DNA from: Lysobacter_F sp035645555
GTDB lineage: Bacteria > Pseudomonadota > Gammaproteobacteria > Xanthomonadales > Xanthomonadaceae
Reading direction: 5' to 3'
NCBI GenBank assembly: GCA_035645555.1
Contig: DASQMI010000080.1
Location: 1 to 20,697, forward strand
DNA length: 20,697 nt
Positions within the stretch are counted from its first letter, which is position 1. Each line of letters begins with the position of its first letter. A program made the position numbers and the translations under genes. Below, piece by piece: positions 14,956-20,697 of the stretch. The notes beneath the pieces are model-generated. The model searched no databases and was not told where the DNA came from. It saw nothing but the letters and a program-made list of their open reading frames with translations.

Positions 14956-15263
14956 GGAGTGTCTTTGGTCGCGCTGGCATGCGTACGACGAGCGGCCCTA
15001 GCACAAAACCTCGACCTTGAGCCGCAACTCCGGAGCCGAACCGCAAACGCAACGCCAAGTTTCAGCACAATTTTCGGGCAGGGCAAGGCGCGGCCGTCAG
15101 GCGCGGCGTCGCATGACGCTGACTTGGGGGCACCTAGCATCAGGCGATGCGACCGGATCGGCAGTTCTCTTTCCCGCATGGTGGCGCGCGGCCGCTACCA
15201 TGGCGCGCAGTCGTGTACGGCCGCAATCGCGTAGATCGGTCGAGCACAGGGAGCGTCACACGC
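14956..15263. other. Divergent intergenic region between GT4 and ligase-like genes
   Basis: This 308-bp stretch holds the 5' regions of both flanking genes. It is less GC-rich near 15001-15080, as expected for promoters, yet no convincing -35/-10 pair was found on either strand. It contains a 7-bp inverted repeat GTCGCAT (15108-15114) / ATGCGAC (15147-15153) with a 32-base spacer, and a direct repeat TGGCGCGC at 15182-15189 and 15201-15208. Short open frames here have no supporting features. Confidence 0.5.
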
Positions 15264-16601
15264 ATGGATGGGTCCGGCCCCTTCGCCGCTACTCCGGATT
15301 CGCGCGCCGCGGGCGGCCGGTCGCTCGCGGCGACGCTGCGGGCGATGCACGCGGCGCCGGCCGAGCCGGCCTGCGCGCTCGGGTTGTTCCTGCTCGCCGC
15401 GACCACGCTCGCCACGCCTTGGGACGTGCTGCCGGGCGCCCTCTTGCTGTTGGTCGCCGGTGCGCTCGGCTGGCGCGCGGTACGCGCGACGCCGGTGCCG
15501 GTCGCGCTGCGCACCGTCCAGGTCGCCATGCTCGCCGTGGTCGCGGTAGTCGTGTTCTCGAAGCTGCTCGCTGACGTGCCGTGGCGCGAGGTCGACAACC
15601 GCGCCCGCCTGCTGCTGATGCCGGTCGCGGCACTGGTCGTGCTGGCGCTGCGCCCGCCGCGCCTGCTGCTGTGGTGGGGCGCGGTGACCGGGGTGGCGAT
15701 CGCCGCGCTGCTGGCGGCCGCCGAGGCGTGGGCCGGCGGAGTGCGCGCCGACGGCGTGGTTAGCCACCCGCTGGTGTTCTCCTCGGTGGTGGTGGCGCTG
15801 GTCGCGTTGGCGGTGTTCTGCCGCCCGGCCGCTGGCGGCGGAGGCGTGGCGACGACGGCGGGCGTGCTCGGCGTGATCGCGCTCGGGCTCAGCGGCAGCC
15901 GCGGCGCGTGGCTGGGGGTGGGCGTGATCGTGACCGCCGGCCTGCTGACCCATGGCGGCCGCATGCGGCTGCTGAGCTGGGGCGTGCTCGCCGCGTTGTG
16001 CGTGACGTTGTTGGCTGCGTGGTCCGCGCCGCCGCTGGCGCGGCAGACCCGGTTGCAGGAGCTGCGTCAGGACATCGCCCGCCTGCAGGCCGGCGATACC
16101 GACAGCTCGCTGGGCGCGCGCCTGGAGATGTACCGTTTCGCCGCGCATGCGTTCGCCGCGCATCCGCTTATCGGCGTCGGCGTCGGCCGGCTCGGCGAGC
16201 ACGTGGCGGCGACGCCGGAATGCGTCGAGCGACCGCGCGCCGCCTGCCGGCTCGGGCATGCGCACAACGACGCACTGGAGTGGGGCGCGACCATGGGGTT
16301 GCCGGGGCTGTTCGCGTTGCTGGCGATCTATGGCGTCCCGCTGATGGTGTTCCTGCGCCTGCTGCGTGCGCTGCCGAAGGCCGCGCGCCCGTGCAGCGCG
16401 GCGCTGGCCGGCGCGGTGGTGGTGATGGTGTTCGTCGCCTGCGGGCTCACCCAGTCCATGTTCGCCCACCAGCTGACTGCGACGTTCTACGCGCTCGTGG
16501 TCGGCGTGCTGCTCGCGCTTGCGGCGGCCGAGTCGGCTTTTGCGACACCGGAAAGCCGCTTACGCGCGCCGGCGCCGGAGCGGCGTACTCAGCACCCGTA
16601 G
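15264..16601 (+). CDS. O-antigen ligase/polymerase-like membrane protein (Wzy_C)
   Basis: A 445-residue polytopic protein with about ten to eleven membrane segments. The Wzy_C-type core is visible: SGSRGAW at 210-216, a large periplasmic loop (about 255-345) containing LGARLEMYRFAAHAFAAHPLIGVGVG, and GHAHND at 331-336, whose His is the typical catalytic position of WaaL-type ligases. Such proteins join an undecaprenyl-linked glycan to lipid A-core or polymerise repeat units; the sequence alone does not separate the two, though the HAHND loop favours a ligase. The start at ATG 15264 is chosen for AGGGAG ten bases upstream; an in-frame ATG at 15147 would add 39 hydrophilic residues. Its 3' end overlaps the convergent GT2 gene by 42 bp. 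Confidence 0.88.
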   Translation: MDGSGPFAATPDSRAAGGRSLAATLRAMHAAPAEPACALGLFLLAATTLATPWDVLPGALLLLVAGALGWRAVRATPVPVALRTVQVAMLAVVAVVVFSKLLADVPWREVDNRARLLLMPVAALVVLALRPPRLLLWWGAVTGVAIAALLAAAEAWAGGVRADGVVSHPLVFSSVVVALVALAVFCRPAAGGGGVATTAGVLGVIALGLSGSRGAWLGVGVIVTAGLLTHGGRMRLLSWGVLAALCVTLLAAWSAPPLARQTRLQELRQDIARLQAGDTDSSLGARLEMYRFAAHAFAAHPLIGVGVGRLGEHVAATPECVERPRAACRLGHAHNDALEWGATMGLPGLFALLAIYGVPLMVFLRLLRALPKAARPCSAALAGAVVVMVFVACGLTQSMFAHQLTATFYALVVGVLLALAAAESAFATPESRLRAPAPERRTQHP

Positions 16602-17480
16602 CGCGCGCTCGGCGCGCTTCCACCATGGCCCGGGCGCCTGCCAAAGCAGTCCGGCGTACCGTTTGATCTCCGCCCAGTCGGGATGAGGCTTCGTCTTGAA
16701 CTCGAAACGCGCCAGGTCGATCGCCAGGGGATCCAACCCGGCAACCTGCGCGTAATGATTGATCAGGGCGCGCGAACGCAGCCTGTTGAGGTACGTGTTG
16801 ACTGGGCCGCGTTGCGACCACCAGCCGTTGTGACCATGGATGCGATAGCCAACCTGTCCGGTCGGCAGGAAGTATTTGCGCGCTCCGAGCACGCTGGCAC
16901 CAAATACGAGGCAGTTGTCCGCCGACAGCCGCCAGTGGGCCATGGCGTCGGCTGGCAGATCCAGGCAGCGGCGGGCCCATGTCGTACGAAGCGAGATTGC
17001 CGATGTTGGCGCCCCGTACCAGTAGCCGTAGACGTACGTGCTGATCGCGGTGAAGCCGAGGTCCTGGGCTTGGCGGGCGTACGCGATCCGCGAGTGCTCG
17101 TTGCCAAACAGCTGGATGTCCGAAAACACGAAATCGATATCACGACGTGCGTCGTACAGCGCGCCGATCCGGGCGAGGTAACCAGACTCCCAGCGATCGT
17201 CGGCATCGAGAAAGCAAACCACGTCCGCGCGTACGTGCTCGAGGCCGCGGCGGAACGCCGACAGTTGGCCGCCGTTCGGGCCGCACACGAGTTCTACACG
17301 CGAATCGCCGCCGTAGTGGTCCTTCAGCAGCTGCGGCGAGCCGTCGGTAGAGCCATCGTCGACCACGATCACCTGCAGTGGCGCTCGCGATTGGGAGAGG
17401 GCACTGTCGACCGCCTCAACAAGAAAGTCGCGGTAGTTGTAGCTGGTGACGACGACTGCGAACGTGGTCTGCGTGCTCAT
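16560..17480 (-). CDS. Glycosyltransferase family 2
   Basis: A 306-residue GT-A glycosyltransferase. The nucleotide-binding part shows VVVTSYNYRDFL (9-20), VVDDGSTDGS (39-48) and the metal-binding DADD (92-95). The C-terminal part is family-variable, ending LRRRRA. Acceptor and donor are unknown; the upstream UDP-glucuronate decarboxylase gene overlaps its start as ATGA, which suggests that the two are translated together and that UDP-xylose or a related pentose could be the donor (inference). Base composition is clearly lower in G+C than in the housekeeping genes: 17101-17160 has 30 G+C of 60 by hand count. Its last 42 bases overlap the end of the ligase-like gene on the other strand. Confidence 0.9.
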   Translation of the reverse strand: MSTQTTFAVVVTSYNYRDFLVEAVDSALSQSRAPLQVIVVDDGSTDGSPQLLKDHYGGDSRVELVCGPNGGQLSAFRRGLEHVRADVVCFLDADDRWESGYLARIGALYDARRDIDFVFSDIQLFGNEHSRIAYARQAQDLGFTAISTYVYGYWYGAPTSAISLRTTWARRCLDLPADAMAHWRLSADNCLVFGASVLGARKYFLPTGQVGYRIHGHNGWWSQRGPVNTYLNRLRSRALINHYAQVAGLDPLAIDLARFEFKTKPHPDWAEIKRYAGLLWQAPGPWWKRAERALRVLSTPLRRRRA

Positions 17481-18430
17481 GTCGGCAATCCTTCTTCGGC
17501 CTGCAGGCGGCGGAAGTAGGCAATCGTCTCCTTCAGGCCGTCTTCCAATGCCACCGTGGGTGCCCAGCCGAGTTTGTCGCGGGCGAGCGCGATGTCGGGC
17601 TGTCGCTGGCGAGGGTCGTCTGCTGGCAGCGGCCGGAACACGAGCTTCGAGCGCCCTCCGACCAGCTGCAATACCTTTTCGGCAAGCTCCAGCATCGTGT
17701 ATTCGGTGGGATTGCCGATGTTGACCGGCCCCGTGAACTCACGCGGGCTATCCATCATCCGCACCATTCCATCGATCAGGTCGTCGACGTAGCAGAAGCT
17801 GCGCGTCTGCTGGCCGTCGCCGTAGATGGTGATGTCCTGGCCCGTGAGCGCCTGAACGATGAAGTTGCTGACCACGCGGCCATCATGCGGGTGCATGCGC
17901 GGCCCATAGGTGTTGAAGATCCGCACGACTTTGATGTCGAGCCGATGCTGCCGGTAGTAGTCGAAGAACAACGTTTCGGCACACCGCTTGCCCTCGTCGT
18001 AGCAGCTCCGCGGCCCGATCGGGTTGACGCGGCCCCAGTAGCTCTCCGGCTGTGGATGCACCTCCGGGTCGCCGTACACCTCGCTGGTGGACGCCTGCAG
18101 GATGCGCGCCTTCACCCGCTTGGCCAAGCCAAGCATGTTGATCGCGCCGTGCACGCTGGTCTTGGTGGTCTGCACGGGGTCGAACTGGTAATGCACGGGG
18201 GAGGCGGGGCACGCCAGGTTGTAGATCCGGTCGACCTCGACGTACAGCGGAAAACAAACGTCGTGGCGCATCAGCTCGAAGTAGGGATGGTCGAGCATCT
18301 GCACGATGTTTCGGCGGCGGCCGGTAAAGAAGTTGTCCACGCACAGCACTTCGTGACCGTCGCGCAGCAGGCGCTCGCACAGATGCGAGCCAAGGAAGCC
18401 GGCACCGCCGGTAACCAGGATTCGGTTCAT
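17477..18430 (-). CDS. UDP-glucuronate decarboxylase (UDP-xylose synthase family)
   Basis: An extended short-chain dehydrogenase of 317 residues that probably converts UDP-glucuronate to UDP-xylose. NAD binding is by GGAGFLGSH (8-16). The family signature is ASTSEVYGDPEVHPQ (113-127), with Thr115 and Glu117, followed by NPIGPRSCYDEGKR with the catalytic Tyr144 and Lys148. The GDGQQTRSFCYVDD block carries the expected substrate-site Arg. These features match bacterial and eukaryotic UXS rather than the GalE or RmlB branch. Start: the ATG at 18430 is used; a TTG 24 bases upstream is in frame but the fold begins at MNRILVTGG. The stop overlaps the next GT2 gene by four bases. A promoter candidate lies about 45 bases upstream. 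Confidence 0.92.
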   Translation of the reverse strand: MNRILVTGGAGFLGSHLCERLLRDGHEVLCVDNFFTGRRRNIVQMLDHPYFELMRHDVCFPLYVEVDRIYNLACPASPVHYQFDPVQTTKTSVHGAINMLGLAKRVKARILQASTSEVYGDPEVHPQPESYWGRVNPIGPRSCYDEGKRCAETLFFDYYRQHRLDIKVVRIFNTYGPRMHPHDGRVVSNFIVQALTGQDITIYGDGQQTRSFCYVDDLIDGMVRMMDSPREFTGPVNIGNPTEYTMLELAEKVLQLVGGRSKLVFRPLPADDPRQRQPDIALARDKLGWAPTVALEDGLKETIAYFRRLQAEEGLPT

Positions 18431-18471
18431 CGGATGCTTACTCGAGCCAGTCAAGCGCTGGCGGGGACTGC

Positions 18472-18500
18472 ATTCTGTGCGGTCGAGTTCTCGTTGTCAT
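18472..18500 (-). promoter_or_regulatory. Candidate promoter of the decarboxylase-GT2 pair
   Basis: On the minus strand ATGACA (18500-18495) and CAGAAT (18477-18472) are separated by exactly 17 bases and match five and four of six consensus bases. The -10 box ends about 41 bases before the start codon. The spacer contains the short palindrome CGAG-AA-CTCG. Confidence 0.4.
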
Positions 18501-18532
18501 GTCGGGCGCTCTCTGCACAGGCCTGCCACCGC

Positions 18533-19327
18533 CTACTCGACAGGAAGTCCGCGTTCCAGCATCCACAGCATGATCGCCTTTTGCCGCACGTAGTTCGCAC
18601 GTACGTATGCGTAAACCAGGCCGTGCCACCCATCCAGAAAGCCGAGGCGGAACACGTAGCCGCGCCAGAAGCGCCAGGCCGGCGCCAGCACCAGTTTGAC
18701 GAGCGAGGCGCGCCTCCCACGGGCGTAGTCGTACTCGGCCATCATCCTCGCGTAGCGCGCAGTCTTGGTCAGCTGCTGCGCCAGCGAGCGGTACGGGTAA
18801 TGCAAAAGATCGCCGCGGAGCGTGCTCACCGGGCCGTCGACGCTGGCAGCCTCGTGCACCTCGCGTTCGCCGCGCCAGCCGCCGCGCCGGCGGTCGAACA
18901 GCCGCAGCACGCGGTCGGGGTAGGCGTTGCCGTGGCGAAGGAAACGCCCGAAATAGTTCGACAGCCGCGCGAAGCGGTAGCCCGCCGCGCCGACGAAGCC
19001 GCGCGCCCGCTCCGCCTCGATCGCGGCACGCAACGTTTCACCCACGCGCTCGTCGGCATCCAGGCACAGCACCCAATCGTGGTTCGCGTGTTCGATCGCA
19101 AACTGTTTCTGGCTGCGGAAGCCGGTGAACTCGCGTTGGACCACCCGTGCGCCGCGCGCTGCCGCGATCGCTGCGGTTCCGTCCGTCGAATAGGAATCCA
19201 CGACCACGATGTCGTCGCAGAACGACAGCGAATCGAGGCAGTCACCGATCCGGTCCGCCTCGTTGAACGCGATAATGCAGGCCGATAGTGGAACCCGCGC
19301 GGAGTGGGTTGAGGCGTTGATGGCCAA
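18533..19327 (-). CDS. Glycosyltransferase family 2, WaaE/LgtF-like
   Basis: A 264-residue GT-A glycosyltransferase. It has SACIIAFNEADRIGDCL (15-31), VDSYSTDGT (43-51) and LDADERV (89-95), followed by QKQFAIEHANHDW-type text. The blocks FNEADRI, GFRSQKQFA, LHYPYRS and KTARYARMMA are those of the WaaE/KdtX/LgtF group, which adds glucose to the first heptose of the LPS inner core. The exact sugar is inferred only from the family. The start must be TTG at 19327, because a TAA lies directly upstream in frame and no ATG follows before the fold; its ribosome-binding site is weak. Its 5' end overlaps the divergent plus-strand gene by 8 bp. The 102-bp gap after it holds a promoter for the next gene. 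Confidence 0.88.
   Translation of the reverse strand: MAINASTHSARVPLSACIIAFNEADRIGDCLDSLSFCDDIVVVDSYSTDGTAAIAAARGARVVQREFTGFRSQKQFAIEHANHDWVLCLDADERVGETLRAAIEAERARGFVGAAGYRFARLSNYFGRFLRHGNAYPDRVLRLFDRRRGGWRGEREVHEAASVDGPVSTLRGDLLHYPYRSLAQQLTKTARYARMMAEYDYARGRRASLVKLVLAPAWRFWRGYVFRLGFLDGWHGLVYAYVRANYVRQKAIMLWMLERGLPVE
19271..19276 (+). promoter_or_regulatory. Possible -10 box (GATAAT) inside the WaaE-like gene
   Basis: GATAAT, followed by GCA exactly as at 12091, lies 43 bases before the plus-strand ATG at 19320 and inside the opposite gene. No good -35 is seen. Confidence 0.22.
19311..19314 (+). promoter_or_regulatory. Ribosome-binding site that sets the 19320 start
   Basis: GAGG five bases before the ATG at 19320 supports that start over in-frame ATG codons further upstream, which lie inside the opposite gene. 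Confidence 0.5.
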
Positions 19328-20375
19328 TTACCTGTTGTTCGCGACCGAGCGCTACGCGCTGCCCATCCTGCAACCGGTGGCCGACGCGCTGCAAGCCGCA
19401 GGGCACGCCGCGCATGCGTTGCTGGTGCATGGTGCCGCCGGCAGTCGGCTGGAGGGAGCAGCAAGCGTGGACGTCGCGCAGGCGGTCGCGCTGCGGCCGC
19501 GTGCGGTGTTGAGTGCGGCGAACTGGGTACCAACGTTCGTCGCCGGCGCCAAGGTGCAGCTGTTCCACGGCTTCAACGTCGAGAAGCGCAGCGACGCGCG
19601 CGGACATTTCCGCGTGCGCGGGCTGTTCGATCTGTACTGCACCCAGGGGCCGGCGACCACGGCGCCGTTCGAGACGCTCGCGCGCCGGCACGGCCACTTT
19701 GCGGTGGCCGAGACCGGCTGGCCCAAGCTCGATCCGCTGTTTCGCAGCGACGCCTGTGCCGATGGCGCGGAACAGGCGCTGCGTGCGCCCGCCAGGGGGC
19801 GGCCGGTGGTCTTGTTCGCCTCGACCTTCACCAAGCGCCTGAGCGCTGCGCCGCACCTGCACGCGGCGATCGCCGCCGAGATCGCGCGCGGCGATCGCTA
19901 CTGGCTGCTCACGCTGCACCCGAAGTGTCCTGTGGACTTGGTGGCGCGCTATCGCGCGCTGGCCGGGCCGCACGCCGCGTTCGTCGAGACAGAACAGCTG
20001 ATGGCCGCGCAACGCGCTGCCGACGTGCTGGTGGCGGATACGACGTCGGTGGTCTCGGAGTTCGTGGTCCAGCGCAAGCCTGTGGTGACGTTCCGTAACC
20101 GTGCGCCGAAGCCGTACATGCTCGACTTCGTCGATCCGGCGCGGCTTCCGGCGATGCTGGCGCAGGCGTTCGCGCCGCCGGTCGAGCTGCAGGCGGCGTT
20201 GGCCGAGAACGCCGAGCGTATCCATCCGTATCGCGACGGCCGCAGCACCGAGCGGGTGCTCGCCGCCACCGAGGCGCTGCTGCGCGGCGAGTTCGGCCAG
20301 CTGCGGCGCAAGCCGCTGTCGGCGTGGCCGCGTCGGCTGCAGATCCGTCATGCGCTCGGCTACTGGCGGCCGTAA
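19320..20375 (+). CDS. CDP-glycerol glycerophosphotransferase-like protein (TagB/TagF type)
   Basis: A 351-residue GT-B-like protein. It has the marks of the Glyphos_transf family: KVQLFHGFNVEKR (78-90, His83), TGWPKLDPLF (132-141), the strand ending LLTLHPKCP (196-204) and the conserved VADTTSVVSEFVVQRKPVV (238-256), where the family has an Asp-x-Ser-Ser/Thr-like donor site. In Gram-positives these enzymes add glycerol phosphate in teichoic acids; in Gram-negatives relatives modify capsules or LPS with phosphoglycerol or Kdo-related units. No membrane helix or signal peptide is seen, so it acts in the cytoplasm or at the inner face of the membrane. The start at ATG 19320 is backed by GAGG five bases upstream. 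Donor is uncertain; no gene for CDP-glycerol synthesis is in the window. Confidence 0.82.
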   Translation: MANYLLFATERYALPILQPVADALQAAGHAAHALLVHGAAGSRLEGAASVDVAQAVALRPRAVLSAANWVPTFVAGAKVQLFHGFNVEKRSDARGHFRVRGLFDLYCTQGPATTAPFETLARRHGHFAVAETGWPKLDPLFRSDACADGAEQALRAPARGRPVVLFASTFTKRLSAAPHLHAAIAAEIARGDRYWLLTLHPKCPVDLVARYRALAGPHAAFVETEQLMAAQRAADVLVADTTSVVSEFVVQRKPVVTFRNRAPKPYMLDFVDPARLPAMLAQAFAPPVELQAALAENAERIHPYRDGRSTERVLAATEALLRGEFGQLRRKPLSAWPRRLQIRHALGYWRP

Positions 20376-20450
20376 GTGCAGTGCGACCGACGCGCGGGCA
20401 TCGCGCACCCACCACCTGCCTCGGCGGCGCGGCGATGCTGCTCGTCCCGA

Positions 20451-20479
20451 CAGACAGCGTCGAAACGGTCGCCCATAAT
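20451..20479 (+). promoter_or_regulatory. Candidate promoter of the last GT2 gene
   Basis: CAGACA (20451-20456) and CATAAT (20474-20479) are separated by 17 bases and match four and five of six consensus bases. The -10 box ends 27 bases before the GTG at 20507, the same distance as at the ArnT-like gene. Confidence 0.45.
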
Positions 20480-20506
20480 CACCGCAGCTTCTCCTGGCTG
20501 AAGGCC

Positions 20507-20697
20507 GTGTCCGATTCCCGCCCCGAGCTGTCCGGCGTCGTCCTGACCCGCAACGAAGCGGACCGCATCGAGCGCTGCGTCCGCTCGCTGCTGCCGGTGT
20601 GCGCGGAGGTGGTGGTGCTGGATTCCGGCTCCACCGACGACACCGTCGCGCGCGCCCGCGCGGCCGGCGCGCGCGTCGAAACCCAGGCATGGCTGGG
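20507..20697 (+). CDS. Glycosyltransferase family 2 (partial, 3' end outside window)
   Basis: The first 63 codons are present; the gene leaves the window on the right. It reads SGVVLTRNEADRIERCV (9-25) and VVVLDSGSTDDTV (35-47), the nucleotide-binding half of a GT-A family 2 enzyme of the same WaaE/LgtF-like branch as the gene at 18533-19327. The GTG at 20507 is chosen because the family begins a few residues before this block and a promoter candidate lies just upstream; its ribosome-binding site is poor. An in-frame ATG at 20435 would add 24 residues and place the promoter inside the gene. It follows the glycerophosphotransferase-like gene by 131 bp. Confidence 0.8.
   Translation, partial: MSDSRPELSGVVLTRNEADRIERCVRSLLPVCAEVVVLDSGSTDDTVARARAAGARVETQAWL

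Noticed and set aside
14940..15179. A 79-codon minus-strand open frame in the divergent region
   Set aside because: No ribosome-binding site, no domain, and Arg/Ala/Cys-rich text; it overlaps the GT4 start.
20392..20406. Small hairpin after the glycerophosphotransferase-like gene as a terminator
   Set aside because: The stem is only 5 bp (GCGCG/CGCGC) and no T-run follows.
1..20697. tRNA, rRNA, CRISPR arrays, insertion sequences, prophage or toxin-antitoxin genes
   Set aside because: None could be recognised by eye on either strand; repeats found are short and local.

Overview
The window looks like chromosomal DNA of a high-GC gammaproteobacterium, most likely order Xanthomonadales/Lysobacterales (Lysobacter, Luteimonas or Xanthomonas relatives). 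The reasons are the very GC-rich coding sequence, a TopA with terminal repeats and a Lys/Ala tail, tandem DUF4124 secreted proteins, and a dprA-smg-topA block facing def-fmt-rsmB. This placement is inference; no database search was possible.

Left part (1-9129, all genes on the minus strand). Read in transcription order: a LysM envelope protein, dprA (DNA uptake/recombination), smg (DUF494), a pilin-like membrane protein, a GYF_2-RDD membrane protein, topA, a secreted DUF1579 protein and two DUF4124 proteins, the last cut by the window edge. The LysM gene is followed by a perfect 11-bp hairpin. The topA leader (4168-4344) is unusually structured.

Middle (9130-12036, plus strand). A 136-bp divergent promoter region leads into def, fmt and rsmB: peptide deformylase, Met-tRNA formyltransferase and 16S rRNA m5C967 methyltransferase, tightly packed with a GTGA overlap between fmt and rsmB.

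Right part (12124-20697, mixed strands). This is a surface-glycan locus: an ArnT/PMT-like membrane glycosyltransferase (+), a GT4 glycosyltransferase (-), an O-antigen ligase/polymerase-like protein (+), a GT2 glycosyltransferase and a UDP-glucuronate decarboxylase overlapping as ATGA (-), a WaaE/LgtF-like GT2 (-), a CDP-glycerol glycerophosphotransferase-like protein (+) and the start of another GT2 (+). Together they suggest an LPS core or surface polysaccharide that may contain pentose (xylose) and possibly phosphoglycerol. Strands alternate with almost no space: one convergent pair has no gap, another overlaps by 42 bp, and one divergent pair overlaps at its start codons. G+C drops visibly across about 16.7-18.5 kb.

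No rRNA, tRNA, CRISPR array, insertion sequence or phage gene was seen. Nothing is clearly a new defence or mobile system. The most unusual items are the pilin-like protein without a prepilin signal beside the GYF_2-RDD gene, the structured topA leader, and the make-up and packing of the glycan locus.
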